The translations under genes were made by a program, and so were the position numbers. This document shows positions 1-12,546 of a DNA stretch of 64,000 nucleotides, piece after piece. The notes under the pieces were generated by a model that made no database searches, had not been told where the DNA came from, and saw only the letters and a list, made by a program, of their open reading frames with translations. This DNA comes from Nymphaea colorata. Its lineage: Eukaryota > Streptophyta > Magnoliopsida > Nymphaeales > Nymphaeaceae. The first letter of the stretch is position 1, and each line of letters starts with the position of its first letter. Location of the stretch: NCBI RefSeq assembly GCF_008831285.2, contig NC_045138.2, positions 10,740,571 to 10,804,570 on the forward strand. Direction: 5' to 3'.

Positions 1-1110
1 AATAGGTTGGACTATGGGGATTTATACTCTTTTGTTTGGTAACAGAATGGCAGCTTTATTTATTTACTAGTGCTTATGCTTCTGCTGAAAGCAGCAGTAT
101 AGACCACATACATGTGGGTGCATCGCAGAGTTTGATTCATGACCAGTTGAAATTGTGTTGACAAGATTTGTGGCCTGATACATCAACCTTCTGCTTGAAA
201 AAAATTAAGAAAACAAATACTTGCTTAAGTGTTTTAGCAAGAAATTATACATGACATCAAGTCAACTTATCGATTAATTGTGAGCATTGGGTCCTGCTTT
301 GTCATGTAAAGTACATGTAAGACTGTAAGGGATATGAAGGAGAAAAAAAGCTTGTCATCTGTTTCTAGAAGTAATTATGTGCTTGTGTACTTTGGTGTGT
401 CTGTATGCATTTACTTGTCTATTCCTGGTCCCTTCATGTCTGTCGTAGCCTGAATCTGCAATTTAAGCCATTTAACTTTGTTCACTGGTAATTTGATGTC
501 CTTTTAGTTGGAAGCATGCTTAATGTGCAACAAAATCTAACAGATCTGATTTCATTTCATCTTAAGTGTGAAAAGTGTCGCAGATCCGAGCAGAGATAAG
601 TGCATTTTTACAGATTGCCAACAAGAAAGAACATTCTGATATTATTTTAAGTTTCTACCTGAATGTAATCTATTATTGGAATTGTGACTGGGCAATGCTA
701 ATCTGTTATGCATGCTTAAAAACCATCAACCTGCAACTTGTCAGGAATTTAGGAATTTATTAATATCCATGAGAAATCTAAGTTAATTTCATGTTTTAAG
801 TGCAAGTGCAGCTGATAGGAGCAATTATGTGTGAACAGCTCTAGAACTAGCTTTTGTAGATGTTTGGTTTTTGTGTTTCTTTTATCCTGCTAAAAAACTC
901 GAGGTTGTGGACATCCAGTCAGATCCTGCATGGTTTCTTTTCTATATATAAAAAAAAGAGTTATATACAATTACATAGGTAGCTTAATTGAATCTTTTTT
1001 GCTGATTCAACAATTGTTAATAGTTCTTCAACTTTTAAATTACTCTCTGCTGCCACGTGTTCATGATCTGATACTAAGATTCTGAAACGGATGAAGTTGC
1101 CTTTTATCAG
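1..1110 (+). other. Intronic sequence of the SET-domain gene
   Basis: AT-rich sequence upstream of the first recognisable SET exon. The exon at 1111 begins inside a codon, so at least its end must be intron. An earlier exon carrying the Asn-His-Ser-Cys part of the SET signature is expected. I could not find one here, so it probably lies left of the window. The two small open frames in this stretch show no family resemblance. Confidence 0.45.
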
Positions 1111-2076
1111 ATCCAAATGCACACATAATATGGATAGATAGTTCACACGCAAGGATGAAAGCCCTGAGCAACATCGAACCAGGTGTGTACTCTAATACTT
1201 ATATCATGTCAGACTATTAGACGTAGATCATCAGTCATCCAGAAAAGTGTATAATGACCTATTTTCTTTCCGTTGTCTGCACATTTGTGATATGTGAAGT
1301 GGAAATCTGTAGTATCATCAGTTCAAAAGCAACTTTGCCTTCCTATACCGTCAAAATGTACACATGGTATATTTTAAAGATATTTCTTTTCTTAAACGAG
1401 GTGATCAAAGGCACATCATGTTTGTAGTTGAAAGAAACAATGAGAAATTATATGAAGGAGAAGCAATATGTTTTGATTGACAATGATTTAATAGCTACGC
1501 ATGATCTTCTGGGTATGTAAAATCAGTAGGAAATCTCTGATAAATTATTTGGAATTGTGCAAATATTTACTTTGTGTTAAGCATGTCAGTTAAATTCCTT
1601 CATCTCTTGATGTCTTTCTTGTTAAATCTTTATTTGTATTCTTGCAAACAGTTTTGATTTCCCAGAACTGTCAAGAAGTGTTTCCTTTCTATTTGAAACG
1701 GTTTATTCAGTGATTCCATAATGTTTTTCCTACCTGATTGATATGCCACCATGTTCAATATGAGATTATCAGTTTGATAAACATGTCTCTTGTACAATTG
1801 GCAATTCAATAATCTGGTATATGCAGCATTTATGATAATCAGGAATAATCTGGTATGTGTAGCATTTACGATAATTCTTGAGAAATAAACGTTATGATCT
1901 GTGATTCATTGGTGACTGAATGAAGGGGCAAGTTTTGTACCACTTAACGATTTACAGGTGAAGAGATACGGATATGTTACATCGATGCAAGCATGGACCA
2001 TGAAGCTCGCCAGGTGCTGCTTTACAACGGGTTCGGTTTCAAGTGTAAATGTCTTAGGTGTTTATCAGGGGATTAA
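1111..2076 (+). CDS. SET-domain protein lysine methyltransferase, C-terminal exons (partial)
   Basis: These are the last two exons of a gene that begins outside the window: 1111-1182 and 1958-2076, stop TAA at 2074-2076. The first exon follows a polypyrimidine tract and CAG, and ends in CCA-G before GTGTGT. The second follows TTTACAG and starts GT-GAA-GAG. Joined, they read DPNA, then ALSNIEPGEEIRICYID, then GFGFKCKCLRC and a stop three residues later. DPNA is the end of the SET NHSC-x-PN signature, GEEI...YID is the motif that closes the SET fold, and CxCxxC is the post-SET zinc-binding cluster. SET proteins of the SMYD/ATXR/ASHR type transfer methyl groups from S-adenosylmethionine to lysines of histones or other proteins. 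The family is seen in the motifs. The exact orthologue is not resolved, because substrate-defining parts lie upstream. Splice sites were read by eye. Confidence 0.75.
1183..1957 (+). other. Last intron of the SET-domain gene
   Basis: A 775-bp AT-rich intron with GT at 1183-1184 and AG at 1956-1957. It splits a Gly codon after its first base (phase 1). A near-repeat (AATAATCTGGTAT...GCAGCATTTAYGATAAT) lies around 1808-1878. No other feature is seen. Confidence 0.65.
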
Positions 2077-2165
2077 GTGATTGTAGGTTTGTTTTCCTAT
2101 GTCATTTATTCTTTAGATCTTCTGCTGTTCTACTAAGACTAGTGCTGGGAGAACTGAAAGGTCAC

Positions 2166-2209
<44 letters not shown>

Positions 2210-2730
2210 GTGTGTCACTGTGTGACAACACGGATGTACGGTTACAGGTAGAATCAGTTTGACATTAATTACGCAAGTCTCTCCTATGTCATGTCTTTTG
2301 CTTTGCTGCGGAGGAGCTCGAGAACACTTAAATTCTGGTGGTTTGAAGCACACAAGCCCATTCATTATTAGTCGAAGGTACATGTTTTCATCAATCTAAG
2401 TTGGCTTTCGAAAAAATACAGAAATATGAGTTGGCGATTCCTTATGATCAACGGGATGCCGATACCGGCACAAATTGATTGAGCATCACATCTGTTATTG
2501 GGCAGTGTCCGCTTTCGATGCAAATTAGTCCTTGTAGACGTGACGAACAATTTTTGCATTGTCTGTTGTTGAGCTGCGTTTATTGCCGAAGGAAAGAATC
2601 TCTTTTCAAGCTGGAACCATTACCAGATATTTCAGCAGTTGATGCTTAAATTTAACAGAAGTATTTCTTTGTGGTGTAACTGGATTATTGGAAACATTGA
2701 TTCTTGAATAAAATAAGCACGTTGAAGGAT
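2077..2730 (+). other. Probable 3' UTR of the SET-domain gene
   Basis: Sequence directly after the TAA stop, with no coding resemblance. It holds a (TC)n tract and an AATAAA at 2707-2712, the best polyadenylation-signal candidate, about 630 bases after the stop. The transcript end is inferred. Confidence 0.4.
2169..2207 (+). repeat. (TC)n microsatellite
   Basis: An uninterrupted TC run of about 39 bases inside the probable 3' UTR of the SET gene. It should be length-polymorphic. Confidence 0.95.
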
Positions 2731-5700
2731 TAGGATCATTTTTTTTTTTCTTTTGAAGTTTAGGGATGTTAATTGATTGGATATCTGATTACCAGTTTGA
2801 TAAAGGTTTGACCTGATTGCATAGAAATGGATGAACCGAAATTTGCTTTGAAAAAGTAGGGTTCTATTTCAAAACGAGTTACACAAAATTTTGATGGTGT
2901 GCTTATTGGACGAGAAGATGCATGGGAAAAAAAAAAAGAAAAGAAAGAAATGTTCCTCGTGAATGTGTAAAAATCTAGCTTTACCGTCCAGACGGTTGGA
3001 TCCACAGGAGACCGTCTTAATGTTCGACTGACCCTAAATTAAATATCGGCTTGTTCTTGAGATGGACATTGTTGAGAGTGATGTATATGGAATTACGAGG
3101 AACACAAGATTTTATTATCTTTAGTAGGGCAAGAAAGTTAGGTACAGAAAGGTAGAGATTTGGATTTTGTTTGTGTTATGTACAACAGTTACACAGAATT
3201 TGATTTAAGTCAAAATTGGTGAAGGCTGAACCCAAACATGCACAGCCCTAACCCCTGCCTGTGTTACATTATGCAGGGACTTGACCTCTAATACATTTGT
3301 ACCAGGTCCCTGCCGTTTGCTTATATAGTCCATTGGCCGGTACAGGCTGATATTAAGACTTCTTCAACTGAAAAAGCTATCTTTCCCACTTCTCTCAAGG
3401 TGTGCCTGAGAATCATGAAAGATCTCAAATGCGTGGATGTCATGTTGTACCACATTCACACAAAGATCATAGGTTTTCAAACTAAGAATGTCAATGTAGA
3501 CCTAAAAGTCTTCACTTTTTATTAGTTTACAATGTCAAAAGGTCTTACCTAAGATCAGAGGAGAAGAATCTAACCTTAAATTCATGGATTTGAAAAATCT
3601 TTAGACCAGCATGAGGCAATCAAACGTCCTTACATGAATGCTGGCCGTCACACCTAGTTCAGAATTGTTTATAAGCATGATATCTTCGACTGAGAATGGT
3701 TGTTGTGAGAGAAAAGGACACGACTGTTAAATGGGCAGTCATGCATTCCTTCATTCATGTCATCTGAACTCCTAGGAATTCATTGAAGAGGGCAAGCTAT
3801 GGCCGCCAAATGGACAGTCATAGTTCAACGTTGGTACAGCTTCTTGATCAAGTGGTAGTAGATGTTGAGTGTTCTACCAATTTTCTAACTGGTTTTTCCT
3901 GTTGAATCCACTTAAAAGAAATGGTTTCTCTCTAATCAGTAAAGGGAAAGTCCAATTAATTTATCAGAAAAAAAAAAAAGAAAGAATGCAATTGTTTGAC
4001 CATGAACACCACCGGAGCAAAAGAGTGGTTCGAACTCTTTGCTGCTTGTTTTGAACAACCATCTGGCGTTTTCTGCAAATTCAATCTGCCTGCCTTCTCA
4101 TTCCACGCCTGACGGATCAGTAGTGTCTCTTTCACATGGGTTTTCGTTGGTCAGCCATTTCGAAGAGGAGGAAAAGGGAAAGGCTTAGTTCATATCCGCT
4201 AGCACTGTCCCCTGGTCTCACACCGTCTCGTGGGGAGAAGCGGCTGAGAATTCAAACCCTCTGAATCAGCCGTTTCAATCTCCTCGTAACCGTGGTAGCT
4301 CCAACCAAACCACAGTGGGAGCATTCAAGAGTCTGGCAAAGCGGGAGACCGCGTTCAAGGTGTTGACCACGACCGTGTTCCTTAAATGCGACTCTTCCTC
4401 TTCACCATGCTTCCCCACTACGGGGCTTCACTCACCTAGTAGAAAATCGCGTCTGGTAGATTTGTTGGTGTATTCGATCTGCTTTCCTTAATTTCATGGC
4501 AGCAAGCACACGTGGCGCTCTCAAACTTTGCTGAAATGAACCCTCTGTAAAAACCACTTTGAAGTTTTGGTGGAACAAACAAATGCACTTCACTCTACAT
4601 TTCTTTCACAAGAGAGAAGTCAAATCTCAAGTATTTTTGTAGAATTTCATTTTAGAATGTTATCGCTATTCTTCATTACTCGGACTCCTATTAATAAGAG
4701 ACAGAAAGAGAGAAATATAAATGACATTGCTAAATGCCTTGGCCCACAAGAGAGGAGAGAAACAGGGAGAGAAAGAGAGCGGCGGAAGCTGGTGTTGCAA
4801 GTAGAGATGACATCTGCTATACGCCAAAAGCAGCTGGAAGTTGCACCAGCTAAAGAGGGCGGCAGCGGCCGATTGCCGTGAGAACGATTTTCTTCTTTGG
4901 TTTGCTTTTTCCCTTTTCTTGATGTCAGAACAAGCTTGTCGGCAAATAGAAACAAACTCTAAAATCAGGAGTAGGAAACACAAAAAACGAGTAGAAGGCA
5001 AAGAATGGACAGAAACAGAAAAAGAAGGTAGCAGCAGAATAGCTTCCGCTTGCTGTAAACGACCGTTAGATCAAGTTTTACAGAAAAGAATTCAGACTGG
5101 TGAAGGTGGAACCAACCACCTGACCTGAGAACCGCGCTTCGGCGCCGACAGATCCGGCGAACAGCACAGATCAGCAGTACTGCCTGTTGAATTTTAGACA
5201 ATTCTTTTTCCTTCATGAAATTGCATCTAGATGTGAGTCAGGCCTGGCCGGGATCCCAAGAAGTCCACAGATTTTACTTGCAATGAAAAAGAATTTGTGT
5301 TGACTGCACATTAAGTTGAATTAGATCTACCTGCCATGTTGTTAAAATCGAAGCGAATCGAGCTGTATCTGCCAAATGCATCAAATCAATTCAAAATTAT
5401 CCGAATACTTTTTAGATGAAGAGAAAAAGACTCAAATATCTGTGAGCAAGCCGATACGTCGTTGACACATAAGTGGTCGGTCCAGGTCCCTCTGGCGACC
5501 GCCATGGCTGTGCTTCATGTAACCTGAAGGGCTCGGCTTGCCAGCGTCAGCTTCAGCAATGACTTACATACGAGAAATCTAACATTATTAGGAAAGCCAT
5601 GAGGGAGATGTGGCATTCTGTCTATGGCACTATATCTATATGTAATGAAATCTTGTCCTTTTGTAAAGATGATCACACACAAACCCATCAAAGCCGAGGC

Positions 5701-6928
5701 AACATAATGGGGTCTGGCCATACAGAGAGAAAGCTCGATCCACCGCCATGCCAGGACAACACCGTGAAATGGCTTGTACAAGTGCTGAGGCTTGCGAAGC
5801 CGGTTACGTACACCATGCATCAAATTTCAGGCACATTACGATTAATAACAAAAATGTTTTCGTTAAAAAAAAAAAAAAAGTTTTTGTTAGGATAAGAGAA
5901 GAAGTCGAAAAAAGTGAAAAAAAAAACTTAAAAGGACAATTTTTTAATAATTTAAAAAATGTCTCTTGTTGTTTTCTTTTGACGTACTTATGTTGCGTGC
6001 ACCGAGTGGCGCATGCAACTCTATTTCTAAAACTTGGGGCCAGATTCAAATTTAATTTAGGGGACCTTGTTCTTCCATTATTGAAAAGCTTTAATGGGGC
6101 AATGCTATGCGGCAATAAAGGAGTTCTCATTTACTGGCACTTGTTTTGCATCGATTAATTGATTACCCTAAATTTGGGGTAATCCCGGTTGGAGTGGATC
6201 ACATTTAATTTTAAATAAATATTCTATATCTAATGTTCTTATACTTTGAAAATCAACTAGATTTGGATCGGATCTGAATTGTAAAATCAAATTTTAGATT
6301 CAGATTCAGATATGGCATTTTTGTTTGTATTCAAATCCAAATATACGAATACCTGAAAAGGCAGCAAATGCAAATAAAGTTATATGCAATTGAATCCGAT
6401 CCATTTGACATCCACTAATCCCTATCAACTAACATGTGGCTTCACTTTTACTCCTTTTAGCTTTAAAATTTTGTGCCTGTGAAGCCTTTATTGAGGCATA
6501 TATATAAAATTCTTTTAATTTAATCATATTTTTTTACTATAAAATCGGTATCGAACATTGCTCATCTTAACGGATGCTGTTTACGAGCTCATTTCTTTTC
6601 AAGTCCCCCAGAACGGGCATTTGGACAGTGGGAAGTGAACGTATGCCACATTATGAGTCTGCCGTACACGCACCGTAGCTTGCACATGGACCGAGCCCAT
6701 ACTGGTACTTCAAAGGCATTATTGGTGGACTTAATTTTCTGATCTTCTTAAACCTTGGGGTGGGCAGCAAAAGCACGCGCTTAGCGTGAGTGAAGATTAA
6801 AACTTTCCCCTTACCTTGGGGATTTAGTGTTGTGTATGATACCTCATCGATACAAGAGCACTTAATCTCTATACCGTTTGAACTCTTGCTTATTTTGTTC
6901 TTGTTTAGAGCACTCTTGCTTATTTTGT
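2731..6928. other. Intergenic region without a recognised gene
   Basis: Mostly AT-rich spacer. Several overlapping open frames on both strands at 4567-5216 lie in a purine-rich stretch and resemble no family. A short A-run (5865-5879) and segments of degenerate AAATCNGATT sequence (about 6230-6420) are present. I see no promoter-plus-ORF arrangement. Confidence 0.5.
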
Positions 6929-6940
6929 TATATATATATG

Positions 6941-6980
<40 letters not shown>

Positions 6981-6993
6981 AGAGAGAGAGAGA
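6929..6993 (+). repeat. Compound (TA)n(GA)n microsatellite
   Basis: A TA run with one TG interruption passes directly into a GA run with one AGAAGA break. Just upstream, a segment with CTCTTGCTTATTTTGTT occurs twice in tandem (about 6880-6930). The same TA-then-GA order recurs at 8263 and 12503. Confidence 0.9.
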
Positions 6994-8907
6994 ACGCGGA
7001 GCAAATAAACATTGCTAGCATTCGCTGGCCATTGGATACAGTGTTTCTTAACACCAAAAAAAGCTGCAAATCGACGTCCACTGGCGCTTGATTCTGACCT
7101 CTTTGACTGGCCGCTTGCAATAGCTTACAAAGTGGTCCTGTTTGCAGCTCCCTCTCTCTCTCTCTCTCTCTCATAGTAACTCTTTGCCACCGACAATTAA
7201 TTTCACCATGTTTTCATTTATATTGAATTTTCACTGTCAAACATTATATATATACATATATATAAAATTTGATTATCAACGTTCGGGTGCTGCCACGATT
7301 TTATATCATTTAAACCTTATTTGGGAACCTAAACTTACGCCATGCCTTATTCATTGGGCATATTTGGTTGTCTGAGTGTGAATACATCTGGCACTGTCCT
7401 CCATAGACTTAACAAGTTACGCCCGGTCGGTATTGCCTCAAACTTTCTTTTAGGTTTTGCTTCAAAGCAACCTCATCATCACGGTCTAGAGACTTTATTG
7501 CTCACTTCACAGAGTAAAATTTTAATGCTAGCCTCTTAGGGCCTATGCCAGCTGGGGGGGTCGATCTCTATTAAATAAGGAATTGACTTTCTACCATCCA
7601 GCATACCATGGTAATCAAACCAGCAACTGACTTCACTTCTACCACTTATGCAATTGGGAATCGAACCAATGAAGTACCTTTAGAGCCCTCCTTTCTGTCA
7701 AACGCCTTTATAAATTACTGAACCCATCATTCAACATTGGAAACATGAACCATAAAGGCAGACACATAACCGAGTTGGATGTTGGATCACTTGTTGCATG
7801 CATGATCCTGATTCACTGTTAGAACATAACTGTGATTCATGCATCTTTTCTGAGCTTCGTTTTTAAGACAGGTTTTTATCATATATTGTGTTGACCATGG
7901 TTAGCAGCTTGGTAATAATTAAGATGAAGTTAATCAAATGGGTTTATACCTATACTTGTATCAAAATATAACACTTCTTTCTATTTTTTTGCTTTTTACA
8001 AAGGTTCTTTCTCTATTTCATTGAAAGAAAGCAATTATTTCTTACAAAACATGACCTCCAATAAGTGAAAGGAAGCGATAAGGGGGGCTCATAAATAATT
8101 ATTGCAATTGCCTATGATTAGAACGAATTGGAGAAAAACATCAAGTATGTTTGTGAGTGAACAGAAGACTTGTCTTTTTAACTATGCGGCTTCCTATTAT
8201 AGGTTACTGTTGTAACTGAACAGGTTCTGAGGTCAAATCCCTAGGAACTACCTCTATTCTTGTATATATATATATATCGTGTGCGAGAGAGAGAGAGAGA
8301 GAGAGAACCTCCGTTGTCATATTTGTTCTCTTGTGCTTTCTGATTCATGCATCAATGGGTGTATTATGAGAGACCTGAGGATTCCTCCATCTAAACCCGG
8401 TCAGAGAAATCCACAAATCTTAGAGAGAGAACTCTTTCTGCTGGTGCTTGAAAATTTGGCAGCATAAACTGGAAAAGCAAAATCCACTTAGTTTCTCTAT
8501 CTAGCTGTTCTGTACAAGGAGCTTGTTCATTACTTGGGACCTTTATCAAACGCTCGAGCTTGACGATGGCCGACCTGAAATGAAAGCTACAGGAGTCGCT
8601 AGCTACGGATGTCAACATATCAAATTTGTAACCAATCTACCTTTTACCATATCTAATTTATTTATATATGCATATTCAGATTAAACATCATATTTGAATG
8701 CGAATGGAGAAAGTGCATGCCACATTACAATTGAATTTTAAATTTACAACCTAAATCTGATTTTTAAATTCAGAACCAAATCTGACTTTGGCTTCTAAGT
8801 TCATCACTCAGTCCAAACTTTATTATGGTATATTAAGAACTCTTTTTCAAAATGTATGGACATTGGATATATAGGAATATTTATCTAGTCATATTGATAC
8901 TCATTAT
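6994..8907. other. Intergenic region
   Basis: There is no recognised gene. It holds a (CT)n tract at 7152-7172 and a second compound TA/GA tract at 8263-8306. On the - strand at about 7657-7667 there is a sequence identical to a pol III B box, but no matching A box at the right distance. Confidence 0.45.
8263..8306 (+). repeat. Compound (TA)n(GA)n microsatellite
   Basis: A TA run (8263-8277), a short CGTGTGC linker, then a GA run (8285-8306). The order and orientation are the same as at 6929 and 12503. Confidence 0.9.
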
Positions 8908-9300
8908 TAGGGATGTTAATAAATCCGATTTATATCTAACATCTGACCAAACCTCATTGAGGAAAAAAAGTTAATATCCAATTGAAAATTTGGATATAAC
9001 AAGTGACATCCAACTGGAATCAGTTTTGGATTGAAGTAAACATTGATCATATTTTGGATTGGTAACAGTATTCAATAAATATCCTATACTCGATGTCTAT
9101 AATGTGGTTTGGATTCGGTTTGAAAGTCGGATTCAAATTCGGATGTTAATTTAGAAATCAGATTTGGATTATGAATTCAGATTTTGGATTCGGATATATT
9201 TTAAATTTTTTTGTTTGAATTTGAATTTGAATCCAAATCCAAATCTAGCATAGATATCCAAAAAAAGCAGATAGGTTAAAGTATACATCCAACACCCCTA
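8908..9300. mobile_element. hAT-like non-autonomous DNA element (393 bp)
   Basis: The left end reads TAGGGATGTT and the right end, read inward, TAGGGGTGTT, an imperfect terminal inverted repeat of the TAGGG type found in many plant hAT derivatives. The flanking octamers CTCATTAT and CTAATTTA agree at 5 of 8 bases and may be a worn target-site duplication. The interior is degenerate GGATTTGGATT-type sequence in both orientations with no ORF. The element was called by eye. Confidence 0.5.
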
Positions 9301-11419
9301 CTAATTTATCTATAGGATATTTATTGTAAACTAAATCCAAATTTGAGTTTACCCATATGTCATTCCTTAAATTCAATTGTGATCATGTTTCTTAGTTAGA
9401 TGTTTATTAAAGTTTTTCATATATATCCAAGTTTTTTAGACAATTTGGTGGGATATCCAACCCAAATCTAATCTGCGGACATTATTAAGGAGTCATTTGG
9501 CAATGACATGACAAGAAATGGATTCATGAAAATGCTCCAAAGATTAAAATAAATTCATGAAACATTATTTCATGAATCAGCCTCCATTTTTAGGTAAATC
9601 CATAGAACAGTTTCAGCTAGAAGACTCGAAGAGTCACAAATTCATTCGCCGAAGATAAATTTAAGTCTAAAAAACCAAAGATATCGAATAACCAGACTTA
9701 GTTAACATTCACAAGCAATGTCCCCTTTTTTCCGCATTTCACAGTAAAAAATCAGCGGCCGCACAAGAAAATGTTCATATCTTTCGTGTTTTTTTTTTTC
9801 CCACGATTTTTATAGTGTGAAACAAAGGCTTCGTGTACACGTTTACACGATAAACGACACTTTCGGGATTCGAAAACCGAACAAATGCCATATATTTCTC
9901 CTCGCGTGATTTAGATCCCTCGTCCGGAGGAAGGATGACGCGTCAACTCGATCGGACGCGCTGGATCGTGACGGTGAACGGATCAAAGCACTTTACTTTA
10001 CACCGACAAATGAAGCTTTCGAAGTATAAAGTCCTAAAAGCTACCACCATTTTTTTTCTTTTCCTTTCCTTCCCTTCCCTTGTTTGAAAATTTCAATCCA
10101 ACTCAACCTTGTAAGAGTACATAGATTTTTGGAATGTTTCCATGTTGGGGCCTACCCCTACCTTGTGGTTATGCAACTTCAAGAATCAACTGTTTTTTTC
10201 TTTTAATTTTTTTCTAAGGGCCGTCTTTTTCATGAACAATGCCAGATAAGAGTAGGGAGATAACTTTCATTAACTTCAAAACGAAGAAAGCCCAGCTGCT
10301 AGCTGTTTCTTTCTTTCCAACATCAATCTTTCACTATCCAATTCAATTCTCGCCATTTCAAACGGCAAACCAAATTTGATGAGAGTGAAGAAGGATAAGA
10401 TTTGTTTCCAACTATGATTTCGAAAAAAAAAAAAAAATTTCAACTCATGCTTTTTGTTTTTTCAAATTAACCGAAGTTTAGCTCACACTTTCATGTGACA
10501 AGTTTATTAACAAAAAGCATAGCCTTACGAGAAAAATAACATAGACCGGATTCTGTTGTTGAAATTACAGTCTAAAAAGATAGGCCACGTAGAAATTAGT
10601 CTCTTAACTTAACTTAGGTAGTTTCTCTTAAATACCAGCCACAAAGTCTCTTAACTTAATAGTTTCTCCTAAGTAAACTTTAAAAAGTAAACTATATATT
10701 TGTTGGACGGTCGTATGGTCGTCGCGAATAGGGGCCCGACTCAGTCTCATTGGCTGGCCTTCGACCCATCACACTTGCCTATGTGGCCCTAAAGTTAGGC
10801 AGGGGCGGAAGGAAGGGGGGGCTGCCTACACCATGGCCCTACCCCAGCCAATGAAATTTTTTTTTACATTGAAAAAAATAATATTTTTTAATTACGTAAT
10901 ATATTTTTTGTATTAAAATTCAGTTTGACCTTACCCAGATCTAGAAAAAATTAGAACTACTGCAAACGCACCAAACCCAACCTTACATCCAACATGTGGA
11001 CCCTTGTCTCCTACACACAGCCCACTCTTCCCCTTTTGTTTACTTCTTCTAATCCTTATTATATTTCTCATATTCACTGTCCACAGCTTGCTTTCTCCCT
11101 ATTCTATTCCTTCTCCCTTCTATATTTCTTCTCTTAGAACGGATAGCGTGAAGGGGGAATCAGCACCAGTCAACCCCTCAAACCACGTGTTCACATAAAC
11201 AAAGGAACAGATATCACTGTTGAGCAGAGAGACAGATCTCTAGAGAGAGAGAGAGAGAGACGTGGTGGTTGCTGTGCTGCACAACCTGGAAGAAGAAGCT
11301 TCGACGATGCTTCTTCCGCCATGATCACCAAATCTGGAGCTTCATATCCACTTGTTATTCTTTTTTTTTTCCCTGCGTTGGGAAGTGTGCAGTTTCTCAG
11401 GAAGTTTTCCACTAGATTA

Positions 11420-11449
11420 GATGAGATGAGATGAGATGAGATGAGATGA
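11420..11449 (+). repeat. (GATGA)6 pentanucleotide repeat
   Basis: Six perfect GATGA units in tandem. Confidence 0.95.
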
Positions 11450-12502
11450 GCTTGGTCGTTGTAGCTCGCGGATGGGGACATCAGATCACAGTTGGATGAA
11501 GGCTTTCTTGTGGGGAGACAGAATATTTGTGGTTGACTGAGTAATGTATTAGGTGAGAAGTAAGTAGTGTGGACTTCATACATCAACATATTATTTTTAA
11601 ATTAATGTGTTGCTAAATGTTAATTTATTTAGTCATATGCTTCACTCTTATAAAATCTCAGGAGATCATAAGATTTTACGATCTTAGACACCGTGATTTA
11701 ATATCTTTGACTTAAAATAATGATATATATGAGATTTTTTTTGTTTCGAAGATGCATGAAGTTGTACATCCTGAGTTTGTAAACTTTGCATCATAAAATT
11801 TATGTTGAATCTTTAGTAAGACCCTCTTCATTTTTTGCTTTGATTCGATGAATTTAAAGCACAATAAAGATCTTAAATCAAATGTCCCCAAAGTGATATT
11901 ACTCCTTCTCTCTTCTTCTAACATTTCACTTATGCTTTTATAAGGAAAATCACAAAAGGAAACTTATTTTATAGGTCCATATTTCAAGAACTAATTTACT
12001 AATTAACTGCATACTCCCACCGTTAAATATTGGAAGGTTTAAGTTTAACATCTGTAAATACAAGTAACCGAGCTTGTATGGAAATTTAGTTTCCTTAAAC
12101 CTCACGCAAACATTCGAGGAGAAGAGGCTTGGTGGACAAGCCAAAAGGATAGAGTTCACGAGAAAGGGAGGGATGAAATTTCCATATCCAATTTTTGACT
12201 TGAAGTTTTCAAACTGGACTGGGATCCGGCGCCCATGAAATCCTACCTTTATAGATATGATGGGGTCACATCCTCATCCTAACTCCAATCCAAATCTGGA
12301 CACAGCAACTAGATTTGTAACCCAAGTACCACGGCAACTAGATTTGTAACCCAAACACCATTAAGATTTTTTTTTTTTTTTTTTTCTGAATGCTGAATCT
12401 GCTTAAACGGATCCAATTTCGAGTCGATAACTGCAACTCCAGATCCAAAGTGGTCCGGTAGGAGCCCGGACGTTAGACTTACGAGAGTCACGTCGTCGGT
12501 GG

Positions 12503-12546
12503 ATATATATATATATATGTGAGAGAGAGAGAGAGAGAGAGAGAGA
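12503..12546 (+). repeat. Compound (TA)n(GA)n microsatellite
   Basis: A TA run to 12518, a GT step, then a GA run to about 12546. It is the third occurrence of the same compound order in 6 kb. Confidence 0.9.

Noticed and set aside
4567-5216. Overlapping open frames of 80-110 codons on both strands
   Set aside because: They lie in purine-rich sequence where stops are rare, overlap each other in several frames, and show no family motif.
5515-6158. Open frames of 98-136 codons on both strands
   Set aside because: They run through A-runs that encode poly-Lys or poly-Phe and carry no motif.
7640-7700. B-box-identical sequence on the - strand, possible tRNA or SINE
   Set aside because: No A box at proper spacing and no cloverleaf, so it is likely chance.
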